A DNA stretch of 64,000 nucleotides. Source: Verrucomicrobiota bacterium (GTDB lineage Bacteria; Verrucomicrobiota; Verrucomicrobiia; Palsa-1439). The DNA is taken from positions 254,406 to 318,405 of the forward strand of contig PLZV01000030.1 of assembly GCA_003152315.1 (NCBI GenBank), read 5' to 3'. Positions 45,430 to 53,410 of the stretch are shown in pieces; position 1 is the first letter of the stretch, and the number at the start of each line of letters is the position of its first letter. The position numbers and the translations under genes were made by a program. The notes under the pieces were generated by a model. The model worked only from the letters and a program-made list of their open reading frames with translations, ran no database searches and had not been told where the DNA came from.

Positions 45430-46797
45430 CTAACTGCTCGGCGCCAGGTTTTTGGCCACATCAGTACGGTAAGCGCCCCACGCCGGCCCGATCCCGCTAA
45501 GGGCACCCAGTGCAACCGCTACGTACAGAATATACCACTCTAGCGGCTGTATGTGAAATGCCGGAATTACAAATCCTGAGGCACGGTAAAGGGCTCCATT
45601 GGCCGCTGCTACCACCAAATGCCCGCCCAGCAACCCGGCGGCCGCACCTACGACGCAGATGGTCGTAGCTTCAAGCAGAACAATGGAGAAGATTGTCGCG
45701 CGTCGCGCACCAAGCGCACGAAGAATAGCGATCTCACGCCGCCGTTCGCTCATCGAGTTGTAGATCGATACGGCAATGGCCACTCCCGCGACGATCAGAA
45801 CCAGAATTGCCTGGGCAAAGAGCAAACGGTCAATGTTGCCGACAATGTCAAATAGCTTACGAATCTCTGCTGCCGGGAATGCCGCCATCGCGTCCTGACG
45901 ATCATTGATCTCGCGATACAACGGGAAAGCGTGGATCGGACTCCGCAACTTGAGCACGATCGAGGAAACCTGGCCCGGGTCCGGATCATTATCTTTCTCT
46001 TCCGCTTTCACTGGCGCGGTCGGTCCACGGATTTCATGTCCTTCGATGTGATAAAAACTGTCGAGATTGATGTAGACCGCCCGGTCGGCGGCGGTGTGTG
46101 TTGGCGCGAGAATGCCGACGACCGTCCACGGATTCTCCGTGTGTTCCTTGGCTTCCGCGGATGGTTGCACGCCATGCGCGGCAATGAATGTTTGGCCGAT
46201 TTGCAAACCCGTTTCTCGGGCGACCGTCGAGCCGATCACCGCCTCGAATGGACGATTGGCCGGAGTACCTTCCGGCATGGGTGCCGATTTGACTTCCTCA
46301 CCACGCTCTTTGGCCTCGCGCTCTTTAGCCCGTTGCTCGGCCTCTTGGAACGCGCTCTTCAACGCCGCTTCGGTAAAGGTGAAAATGCGCCCTGCCGCCA
46401 ACTCGGGTTTGCGACCTGGTTCAAATTCAAAGTCTTTGAAAAACACGTCGGTGGTACCGACAATGCGGAAGCCGTGAAAGTTGTCGCCAACCGAGAACGG
46501 TACAGCGAGTTTCACGCGTTGGTCGGCGCGCAACTGCTCGAATAGCTTCCAGGAAATATTCCCTGGTGAAATATCGAGGTTATACACCGTGTTGAGCACC
46601 AACTGCAGCGGGCTGCCCTTGGCGCCCACAACCATTTCGTAGCCGAGCGTCCCCTGCTCGAACCGCTGCTGCACACCCTGTTTGATCAGCACAATCGCCA
46701 CCGCCAGGGCCACGCCCAGAGCCACCGACGTGCCCGTCAGCCAGGTAGCCAATGCGCGCTGACGCATGTTCTTCATCACGATTTTCATCAGGTTCAT
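45430..46797 (-). CDS. MacB/LolE-type ABC transporter permease
   Basis: 455 residues. An N-terminal helix (RALATWLTGTSVALGVALAVAIVLIKQ), a large periplasmic domain (about 45-325, starting QRFEQGTLGYEMVVGAKGSPLQLVLNTVYNLD) and three C-terminal FtsX-type helices (LIVAGVAIAVSIYNSMSERRREIAILRALGARRATIF). Residues about 150-170 form a charged segment (EAEQRAKEREAKERGEEVK). Works with the adjacent LolD-like ATPase in mechanotransmission or extraction rather than classic import. Confidence 0.88.
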   Translation of the reverse strand: MNLMKIVMKNMRQRALATWLTGTSVALGVALAVAIVLIKQGVQQRFEQGTLGYEMVVGAKGSPLQLVLNTVYNLDISPGNISWKLFEQLRADQRVKLAVPFSVGDNFHGFRIVGTTDVFFKDFEFEPGRKPELAAGRIFTFTEAALKSAFQEAEQRAKEREAKERGEEVKSAPMPEGTPANRPFEAVIGSTVARETGLQIGQTFIAAHGVQPSAEAKEHTENPWTVVGILAPTHTAADRAVYINLDSFYHIEGHEIRGPTAPVKAEEKDNDPDPGQVSSIVLKLRSPIHAFPLYREINDRQDAMAAFPAAEIRKLFDIVGNIDRLLFAQAILVLIVAGVAIAVSIYNSMSERRREIAILRALGARRATIFSIVLLEATTICVVGAAAGLLGGHLVVAAANGALYRASGFVIPAFHIQPLEWYILYVAVALGALSGIGPAWGAYRTDVAKNLAPSS

Positions 46798-47456
46798 CGC
46801 AAGTCCTCCAAACGGACTACCTTTTCAAAGCTCTTCATCACCTGCGGGTCATGGGTGACCAACAGTAGCGTGTGCTTGCCTTCGGTGCAAATCCGACGGA
46901 GCAGGTCCAGTACCGCCACGCCATTCCTGGCATCGAGACTGCCGGTGGGTTCATCGGCCAACACGAGCGGCGGCGCGTTGACCAGCGCGCGGGCGATGGC
47001 CACACGCTGCTGTTCACCGACCGACAACGCGCGCGGCTTGTGTTGCAGGCGATGTCCGAGTCCGACGCTCTTTAACAGTTGGACTGCGCGGTCCGCACCG
47101 CCATTGGCACTGCCAAACATCTGACCCAGCAGCACGTTTTCCAGTGCGGTAAACCCTTGTAGCAGGTTGAATGATTGGAACACGTACCCGATGTTGGCCG
47201 CGCGAAATCGGTCGCGTGCGGCCTCACTGAGTTTGGTCGGGTTCGTGCCGTTGACCATGATCTCACCCTTGTCCGGCAAGAGGATGCCCGCGATCAGGTT
47301 CAGCAGCGTGCTCTTGCCCGAACCGCTCTCGCCAACCAATACCGCTTGTTCGCCCGCGCCCAGTTCAAACTGTCGCAGGCTGATTACTTCCAAGAGATTG
47401 CCGTCGGCTTCGCGGAAGGTCTTGCTAACATTACGTAATGACAGTACTTCGCTCAT
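46794..47456 (-). CDS. LolD/MacB-like ABC transporter ATPase
   Basis: 220 residues. Walker A GESGSGKS (about 42-49), Q-loop YVFQSFNLLQGFTALENVLLG, Walker B LVLADEPTGSLD, switch LLVTHDPQV. The signature reads LSVGEQQRVAIARAL, with Val in place of the first Gly of LSGGE, a conservative but noticeable change. It overlaps the permease gene by 4 bases, forming one transporter. Confidence 0.9.
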   Translation of the reverse strand: MSEVLSLRNVSKTFREADGNLLEVISLRQFELGAGEQAVLVGESGSGKSTLLNLIAGILLPDKGEIMVNGTNPTKLSEAARDRFRAANIGYVFQSFNLLQGFTALENVLLGQMFGSANGGADRAVQLLKSVGLGHRLQHKPRALSVGEQQRVAIARALVNAPPLVLADEPTGSLDARNGVAVLDLLRRICTEGKHTLLLVTHDPQVMKSFEKVVRLEDLR

Positions 47457-47472
47457 CAGTTGCCCTCACTGT

Positions 47473-47955
47473 TCATGGTTGGGCGCGTGTCGCGCCGGAC
47501 GCTTTTGCCGCAGCGTTGTGATTTGTAACCAATTCATTGTATTTGCGTATACTGGCGTTCAAGTCGGCTGCCAGTTGTTCGATCCTGGCGTTGGCTTCTT
47601 TCATACGCTCGTCGCGCAGTGCCACCGCATTGGCCCAGTTCGTGATCGCTGCCTTGAGTTGGTCCCGTTCCAATATAAGTTGCTCGTTCGTGCTTTCGCT
47701 CGATAGTACCTTCTGCTCCGCCTGCGAGCGAAGAGATTGTTCATTGGCGAGCGAGGTCTTGAGTTGGCCCAAATCCTCATTCAACCCTTTCAAGGTGTTC
47801 GATTGCTCGTCGATTTTTGCAGCCTGTTGCAGACGCGCCTGGTCGAGGCGGCCAATTTCGAGATTCAAGCGCCGATCCCGCTGCCACTGGGCGACACACA
47901 GCGTCGCCAGCGCCAGGACGCCAAACAAATTCAAGTATCTTAGCTGGCCATTCAT
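47473..47955 (-). CDS. Membrane-anchored coiled-coil protein
   Basis: 160 residues. One N-terminal membrane helix (YLNLFGVLALATLCVAQW) is followed by a continuous heptad-rich coiled coil (about 30-145; LNLEIGRLDQARLQQAAKIDEQ, LAADLNASIRKYNELV). It overlaps the ExbD gene by 4 bases and precedes the ABC ATPase by 16. Family not recognised; probably a periplasmic scaffold linking the TonB/ExbBD and ABC parts. Confidence 0.75.
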   Translation of the reverse strand: MNGQLRYLNLFGVLALATLCVAQWQRDRRLNLEIGRLDQARLQQAAKIDEQSNTLKGLNEDLGQLKTSLANEQSLRSQAEQKVLSSESTNEQLILERDQLKAAITNWANAVALRDERMKEANARIEQLAADLNASIRKYNELVTNHNAAAKASGATRAQP

Positions 47956-48383
47956 GGTTGCGCAGGTGTCGGCTCGCGGATTTCAAAGGCCACTTTCTGG
48001 ATGCCGGTCGAACGCACCAGATCCAGAACGTGAACGACTGTGCCGTAGCGGACGTTCTGATCGCCACTGATGAACACACGAACGTTCTCATTCGTGTGAT
48101 GCCAGGCATTCAGCCGCAATACCAACTCATTCGCACCGACCGGCTGTTTGTCAAGATACACCGCCCCGGCCTTGTCCACGGAGATGCTCGCGAAATCGGT
48201 TTTCGTCTCAAGGGTCGCCGTGGTGGCTGTCGGCAGGTTCACCTTGACGCTTTTCAAGTTGACCATGCTCAGACTCACCAACATGAAACTGGCGAGGAGA
48301 AAGAACATAATGTCGATTAATGGGATAATCTCAATCCGCGCATCAGACTCCGCCGAATATTTGGGACCAAGTTTAACAGGCAT
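47952..48383 (-). CDS. exbD: ExbD/TolR family protein
   Basis: 143 residues. A single helix IEIIPLIDIMFFLLASFMLVSL contains the essential membrane Asp in PLID. The periplasmic domain ends with VHVLDLVRSTGIQKVAFEIREP. It couples the proton gradient to TonB with ExbB. 14 bases after the ExbB-type gene. Confidence 0.9.
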   Translation of the reverse strand: MPVKLGPKYSAESDARIEIIPLIDIMFFLLASFMLVSLSMVNLKSVKVNLPTATTATLETKTDFASISVDKAGAVYLDKQPVGANELVLRLNAWHHTNENVRVFISGDQNVRYGTVVHVLDLVRSTGIQKVAFEIREPTPAQP

Positions 48384-48397
48384 GACGCAGGTCTCGG

Positions 48398-49108
48398 TTA
48401 CGGTTTGGGGCTGGCCACGGATTCCACCCGATTCTGAATGTTTCGGGCATGCTGTCCGGCAAAGACTTCCAAATCATGCCCGTGATGTTTCGCGGATTCG
48501 ACCAGCAATTCGACGTGATTGATGTTCTGTTCGAGCCGGGACCGGTACCGCGCCAGCCGGCGATTGTAAAAATTAAAAGGCAGCAGGCAGAGAATCGCCG
48601 TGCTCAAGCCGCAGGCCGTCGCAATCAGCGCTTCGGCGATGCCACCACTGACTTTCACCGCCGCCAGTTCCTCCTGGCCGACAAAGCTGAACGAACGCAT
48701 GATGCCCGTTACCGTGCCGAGCAATCCCAACAACGGCGCCAGTGTAATCAGCGTGCCCAGCACCCAGACATATTTTTCGGCCTTCTCGATTTCGTCGTTG
48801 GCGCGCAGTTGCATCGCGCCCAGCAGCGACGTATGCGCGTGCAGGAGGCCTTCGTGTACCACGTTCAGGAATGGATCATCGGTGGCGACGGTCAGTCGCA
48901 CGGCGCGGTCAAAATCCCCTTCGGCAATGGCGTTGAACGCATCACTCAAGGCCTTTGCATTGGCGCGACGCCGCAGATCGGTCCACCATATCGCCCGCTC
49001 CACGATGACGACCAGCGCCCCGAGGAAAGCAAGGAGGATTGGCCACATGACCGGACCGCCCTTGATAAAGAAGTCAACAATGACATTGGCAAGCATGATG
49101 TGTATCAT
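48398..49108 (-). CDS. exbB: ExbB/TolQ/MotA family proton channel
   Basis: 236 residues with three membrane helices: [29 protein letters not shown], then [25 protein letters not shown] and [21 protein letters not shown]. The helix-2/3 segments match the ExbB proton channel. The start may be ATG 49108 or 49096. Part of the TonB energising complex in this cluster. Confidence 0.9.
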   Translation of the reverse strand: MIHIMLANVIVDFFIKGGPVMWPILLAFLGALVVIVERAIWWTDLRRRANAKALSDAFNAIAEGDFDRAVRLTVATDDPFLNVVHEGLLHAHTSLLGAMQLRANDEIEKAEKYVWVLGTLITLAPLLGLLGTVTGIMRSFSFVGQEELAAVKVSGGIAEALIATACGLSTAILCLLPFNFYNRRLARYRSRLEQNINHVELLVESAKHHGHDLEVFAGQHARNIQNRVESVASPKP

Positions 49109-49127
49109 AATCTAAGCATTTTCTTTT

Positions 49128-49880
49128 TCATTGCGTTGCGATCTGAAAGTGGATGGCGACATCGTAAACGCGCAGGCCACCAGGCGGAAACCGCCATTGT
49201 TGACGGACGGCCCGCAGGGCCGCTTCGTTCAACAATGGCCAGAGACAGGGCTGGGTCGCTTCCGCCGAGCTGACCTGGCCGCTTTCGCCAACAACCAGGC
49301 GAACGACGACCGTACCTTCTTGATGTTGCTGAATGGCTTGCGCGGGATACTCCGGCGTGGGCTGTCGGCCTTCCCCCTGACCAAACGTGAGCCTTTGGAC
49401 GGCCGCCTTGGCCGTCGAGGATGGCCTGGCATACGTGGCCTGGTCGAACGGGACAACGCGTGTCGGGCCTTCCACAGGCACCGCAAACGCGATGGCCGCC
49501 GACGGTTGGGCAACGGCAATCGGCGGCGGCGCCATGGCGTCCGCTGGCAATGGCACGGAAGATGAAGGGCTGCCCGGCTGACGCTCGTTTTCACTTGGGG
49601 CGGGAGGCTCCTTGCTCAATTCCACCACCAACCTTTGGACCTTGACAGATTCGGGCGTTTTGACAGATCGGTGCGGACGCGAGTACGGCAGTAGGAACCC
49701 GAGCAGTCCGATCGCCAGACAAACAACCCAGGCCACGAAGGTCAATACCGGAGTGAGCGGCGTATCATCACTCGGCTCAAAACCAATGTGGGCGATCAGG
49801 TTCGCCCGGCGCGCCGTTGCCCGCGGCCCGACGAGTTCAGTTGTTTCGTTGGCTGTCAGCATGCCGCCTTTATGTCCCAT
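49128..49880 (-). CDS. tonB: TonB family protein
   Basis: 250 residues. Its ATG immediately follows the receptor stop (TAAATG). A cytoplasmic start of about 40 residues, one helix (LTFVAWVVCLAIGLLGFLL), a Pro-rich periplasmic linker (SKEPPAPSENERQPG, PLPADAMAPPPIAV), and a TonB C-terminal domain from about 170 (PTPEYPAQAIQQHQEGTVVVRLVVGESGQVSSAE, AALRAVRQQWRFPPG). Carries energy from ExbBD to the receptor. Confidence 0.88.
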   Translation of the reverse strand: MGHKGGMLTANETTELVGPRATARRANLIAHIGFEPSDDTPLTPVLTFVAWVVCLAIGLLGFLLPYSRPHRSVKTPESVKVQRLVVELSKEPPAPSENERQPGSPSSSVPLPADAMAPPPIAVAQPSAAIAFAVPVEGPTRVVPFDQATYARPSSTAKAAVQRLTFGQGEGRQPTPEYPAQAIQQHQEGTVVVRLVVGESGQVSSAEATQPCLWPLLNEAALRAVRQQWRFPPGGLRVYDVAIHFQIATQ

Positions 49881-52304
49881 TTAGAATGCATAACCTATCG
49901 AGCCGAAGATGCCGCGGCGCATCCCGAATTGAGCAGCGCCGACCCCGACGCCACTTCCATTACGCAGTTCGTAAACTTCGTCGGTTACGTTCACGACATC
50001 CAGCCGGGCCTTCAACGATTGTTTCCTGCCGAGGTTGAAGCTTTGCTCAACACCGAGGTTCACCGAGTAGTAAGCGGGGACAGTCCCGCCGTTGGGTATT
50101 ACTTGACCACCGGACATGCCGTCCGTTCTGAGACCGCTGCCGTAAAGCGCGTCCGCATAGGCCCGCGTACCACCGATTGACTCTTTCCAAAAGTAAGACA
50201 CGCCGAAGGAGCCGCTCACCGCCTGGTCGTGATCCAGGGCGATCCAATGATCCCTGACGTAGGCGGCATCGGTCGGATCGAACAGGAACTGCGACGAGCT
50301 CCAGTCTTTGCCCTGCGCCCGGGAAACCGCGACGTTGGCATACATCGACAGCCCGTTGGTGATGTACGAGGTGGTGAATTCCACGCCATAAACTCGTCCT
50401 TCACGATAATTGAACGCAGAGAGGATGAGCGTCTGCCCGAACAATCCGTCGTCGAGTTGGTTATGGGCATATTTGTAGTAGCCGTCCACGCCCCATTGCA
50501 ATGCGGGCAATAACTTCTGGCTGATGCCGGCGTCGAAATAGTTCGAACGCTCCGCTTTGACCGGGCTGTCCGGCGCATTGGGGCCAGCGGGAGATTCGTT
50601 CGATGTCCCGTCGAACTTATTCACGGTGCTGCCCGACACCGCCTCGATCGGCGGCGGCGTGAAATAACGCGCGTATCCCAGGTGCAATGTCGTTGTGTCC
50701 GTGATTTGATAGATGAGATTGGCGCGTGGGCTAAGCTGGTTCTCGTCGTCAAACGTAGAATTGAAAACGTCGAACCGTGCGCCGAAATTCAGCGTCAGCT
50801 TGGGCACGATTTTCCACTCGTCCTGCAAATAGACGCCGTAAAACAAACCGTGGAGCGTGTGATCGTCCACAATGGGAAACGCCGGCCCGTTCGGATTGAA
50901 TGTACTGGGGTCGGTGCTGTCCATCGGGAACACAATCGTCGTCGAATTGGCAGAAACGGTTTCATCCAGCAGCGAAACACCGAAGCGAAGGATGTGGTTG
51001 TCGTTAAGGTTATAGCTGGCATCGGTTTGCAGCCCGCCAGAGTACAGCCTCCGATCCACGTCGCTGGCCACACCGTTGAAGAAAAGGTCGCCGCTCGTGT
51101 TTGGGTTGCCGTTCATATCCGGAGTGAAATGCACACTGCTGTTGCGAGCGAAGGCGGAAGCTTGAAAATTCAAATCACCCGCCGATTTCTGATAAGTCAC
51201 GACGCCGTAATAATTCTGCTCGTTTTGATTTTCGTTCAAATCCGCTGAGTTAAAGGTCGTGGGTCCGCCCGTTGAATTCCACGGGGCCCCGCCGGGCGCG
51301 GTTCCGACGGGCAATCCCGGCGTGTTGGGAACCTGAAAATCGCTGTCAGACGCGCTGCCTATAAAACTGATTCGGCTCGTGTCGTCCAGGATGTAAGATA
51401 GATAGACAAACGTCTTGCCCTGATCCGTCGTGTCGTGGATCGGCGTCGCGCTCGACGTGGGATTCTCGATGCCGATGCCGTTATGATCGTAACTGGCGTC
51501 GACGAAGTAATTCATTTTTCCCTCCGTGCCGCCGTATTCAAAACTGGGACGAAACGTGTCGTAACTGCCGCCATACATCTCCACCTCGCCGCCCTGGTCG
51601 AACGCGCCACTTTTCGTCTGGATGTCCACGACACCCGCCGTGCGGAAGCCGTATTGCGCCGGCAGCGCGCCGGTAATGAGCCGCAAGCTGTCCACAAAAC
51701 GGGGATCGAGTTCCAAGCCGAACCCGGTGATGCCTTCCGGCAACAGGACGTCGTTGATGCGATATTGCAAATTGGCATGTTCGCCCCGAACGTGCAAATC
51801 ACCATTCGCCGAAGAATCCTGCGCCACGCCGGGCGCGCGCAAGATTACCTGATTGAACGGCGCATTGTCGCCTTGCGACTCCGACTCCAATTGCACCTTG
51901 CTCACGGAATAAGCCGTCGCCCCCAAATCCGGCATAATCTGGCTGCGGGCCTGGTCCAGTTTGCCATAGACATTCACCTCGGGCAGGTTGGCGACATTGG
52001 TGACTGTCGCGGAACTCACGGGCGCGGCTACGACCGGCGGATTGTTGGACTCGACTGTCGTCGGAGGAAGCGCAGCCGGTGGGTTGTTGGTCTGGACTGC
52101 TTCCGGGGGAGGCAGGGTCGGTGGATTGCTGATTTCGGCTGGTGGAGGAGGAACTGCAGTGGATGGTGGATTGTCGGTTTGGGCCAAGAGGGTGCGGCTT
52201 TGAAAGAACGAAACTATTGCGACAACGGCGAGACAGGCGCAGGCGTGATTGGGACGTACCCTTCCGCCGAGCCGAACGGCATGTTGCTTGAAGTTCGATT
52301 TCAT
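49881..52304 (-). CDS. TonB-dependent outer-membrane receptor with NPP-repeat N-terminus
   Basis: 807 residues from ATG 52304, with GGGAA upstream. A signal peptide (ACLAVVAIVSFFQSRTLLA-Q) is followed by a Pro-rich segment with DNPP, SNPP, NNPP, NNPP and PPP units (about 45-95) before a TonB-box-like stretch LPEVNVYG. Plug domain about 115-230 (VILRAPGVAQDSSANGDLHVRGEHANLQYRINDVLLPEG), then a beta-barrel ending in an aromatic (GSIGYAF). No cobalamin or siderophore clue. The cluster context suggests metal or metal-chelate uptake. Confidence 0.88.
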   Translation of the reverse strand: MKSNFKQHAVRLGGRVRPNHACACLAVVAIVSFFQSRTLLAQTDNPPSTAVPPPPAEISNPPTLPPPEAVQTNNPPAALPPTTVESNNPPVVAAPVSSATVTNVANLPEVNVYGKLDQARSQIMPDLGATAYSVSKVQLESESQGDNAPFNQVILRAPGVAQDSSANGDLHVRGEHANLQYRINDVLLPEGITGFGLELDPRFVDSLRLITGALPAQYGFRTAGVVDIQTKSGAFDQGGEVEMYGGSYDTFRPSFEYGGTEGKMNYFVDASYDHNGIGIENPTSSATPIHDTTDQGKTFVYLSYILDDTSRISFIGSASDSDFQVPNTPGLPVGTAPGGAPWNSTGGPTTFNSADLNENQNEQNYYGVVTYQKSAGDLNFQASAFARNSSVHFTPDMNGNPNTSGDLFFNGVASDVDRRLYSGGLQTDASYNLNDNHILRFGVSLLDETVSANSTTIVFPMDSTDPSTFNPNGPAFPIVDDHTLHGLFYGVYLQDEWKIVPKLTLNFGARFDVFNSTFDDENQLSPRANLIYQITDTTTLHLGYARYFTPPPIEAVSGSTVNKFDGTSNESPAGPNAPDSPVKAERSNYFDAGISQKLLPALQWGVDGYYKYAHNQLDDGLFGQTLILSAFNYREGRVYGVEFTTSYITNGLSMYANVAVSRAQGKDWSSSQFLFDPTDAAYVRDHWIALDHDQAVSGSFGVSYFWKESIGGTRAYADALYGSGLRTDGMSGGQVIPNGGTVPAYYSVNLGVEQSFNLGRKQSLKARLDVVNVTDEVYELRNGSGVGVGAAQFGMRRGIFGSIGYAF

Positions 52305-52532
52305 TTCCAATTCCCAGTAAGGATTTCGTCTCCTGATTTAACAGGCTTGCAGGCCTGGAATGTGGACAGGAGAAGCCATTTCATTCTCTTCTGTAAATAT
52401 CGCGCCCGCCACTCGGGGTCTCAAACGGCGCCGGGTTGCCCCGGCTCTGATTCGGGTACACAACTCGTCCGTCAATTCAGTTTTCGAGCGTGCAGACCCA
52501 CTTTTCGAGGGGGTGCGACCTGATTACCGGAG

Positions 52533-52820
52533 TTATGCCGAGGCGGCAGGAGGAGCGCGACTGGGGGAGAAAGCAAACGAGGGCGCGGAATAGGAGGTGA
52601 AATCGAAAATCTGTAGCGGGGTTTCCAGAAGACAACCGAAAATGAGCGGTACGATATTTGGAACATCCGTGACGGCGTTGAGTTGCCACTGGCAGGCCGC
52701 GCAATCATCGTGGTCACCGTCGGGGCACCGATCGTGTTCGTGATGGTGGACTTCGCCGATGAAGAGCGCCACGCTCAAGTAGAGCAGGCAAACCACGATG
52801 GTTGAGAACCGGTACTTCAT
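52533..52820 (-). CDS. DUF2946-like small His/Cys-rich exported protein
   Basis: 95 residues with a signal peptide (VVCLLYLSVALFIGE). Right after it lies a dense metal-binding patch: H25, H26, H27, H29, C32, H37, C40 and C43 (HHHEHDRC, DHDDCAAC). The end FSPSRAPPA is like DUF2946-type proteins, from memory. It sits 228 bases upstream of the receptor on the same strand, so it may lead the cluster. Possible periplasmic metal sensor or chaperone. Confidence 0.65.
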   Translation of the reverse strand: MKYRFSTIVVCLLYLSVALFIGEVHHHEHDRCPDGDHDDCAACQWQLNAVTDVPNIVPLIFGCLLETPLQIFDFTSYSAPSFAFSPSRAPPAASA

Positions 52821-52876
52821 TACGCCAGCGGGAATCTGAACTCACCTTTGGAAAATGTCAAGTCCCATGCAGCGCG

Positions 52877-53410
52877 GGTAGTGTCCTGATTTGGCCTTGC
52901 GCGACCGACACCTCGACAGGGCGAGGCGGCTACTGCCGGGAAATGGATTTTGCCCGTATATCTTTAATCGATAATCTTGCTGGACACGGTGTGTTGGGAT
53001 GGGTATAGTCGAACTAGTTCTTTGACAAGGGAAGAAAGCGGGCGTTTTTGTTAGGGGAGGAGGGGGCACAAAAACATGCGTTTCTGCGAAACGAACCCGA
53101 TTTATTTCACTCGAGAAACGGAGGTTAAGTCATTGTGGCAGAAATAAATAGAGTGAGACAAATGGAAGATTACAAACGGGTTCGTTTTCCGCGAAAACTG
53201 CATCGCGGCGTTTGTTGCGGAAGTACGGCGTGCAGCGTATCCATTGCGCCAGGAACTTCACTGGCGCGTATCGGTTGCGGCAAAAACGACCTCGCCGCGT
53301 GTTGCGCAGCCAGTGCTGCGCTCCGCTTGCCACGGAAAGCTGCCGTCACCGCCAAAGCGCCTGCGTCACCTGGATCTCCCTACGACGGCTTGTCAAATTA
53401 GGACACTACC
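52877..53410 (+). mobile_element. Non-coding TIR-bounded element, copy B (534 bp)
   Basis: Left end GGTAGTGTCCTGATTTG (52877-52893) and right end CAAATTAGGACACTACC (53394-53410) are inverted repeats matching at 16 of 17 positions. The host octamer GCAGCGCG is present directly outside both ends (52869-52876 and 53411-53418), a target-site duplication. Inside: a conserved box, promoter 52981-53009, hairpin arms 53090-53099 and 53177-53186, and a far segment CAGTGCTGCGCT shared with copy A. No open frame resembles a transposase. The right end supplies the stop codon (53406-53408) of the adjacent minus-strand gene; before insertion that frame would have ended three codons later. Confidence 0.8.
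52981..53009 (+). promoter_or_regulatory. Internal sigma-70-like promoter of copy B
   Basis: TGGACA (52981-52986), 17-base spacer, TATAGT (53004-53009). Seven bases later AGTTCTTTGACA (53016-53027) resembles a boxA antitermination site. No gene follows on this strand, so the product would be an untranslated RNA running through the hairpin arms and antisense into the end of the acyl-CoA synthetase/GNAT gene. Confidence 0.6.

Noticed and set aside
52305..52532. Search for a Zur/Fur-type operator or a riboswitch upstream of the TonB receptor
   Set aside because: No AT-rich palindrome of the known Zur or Fur form and no recognisable cobalamin riboswitch core was seen.
53135..53401. 88-codon frame inside copy B
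   Set aside because: No family resemblance and no counterpart in copy A at the same place; treated as non-coding.
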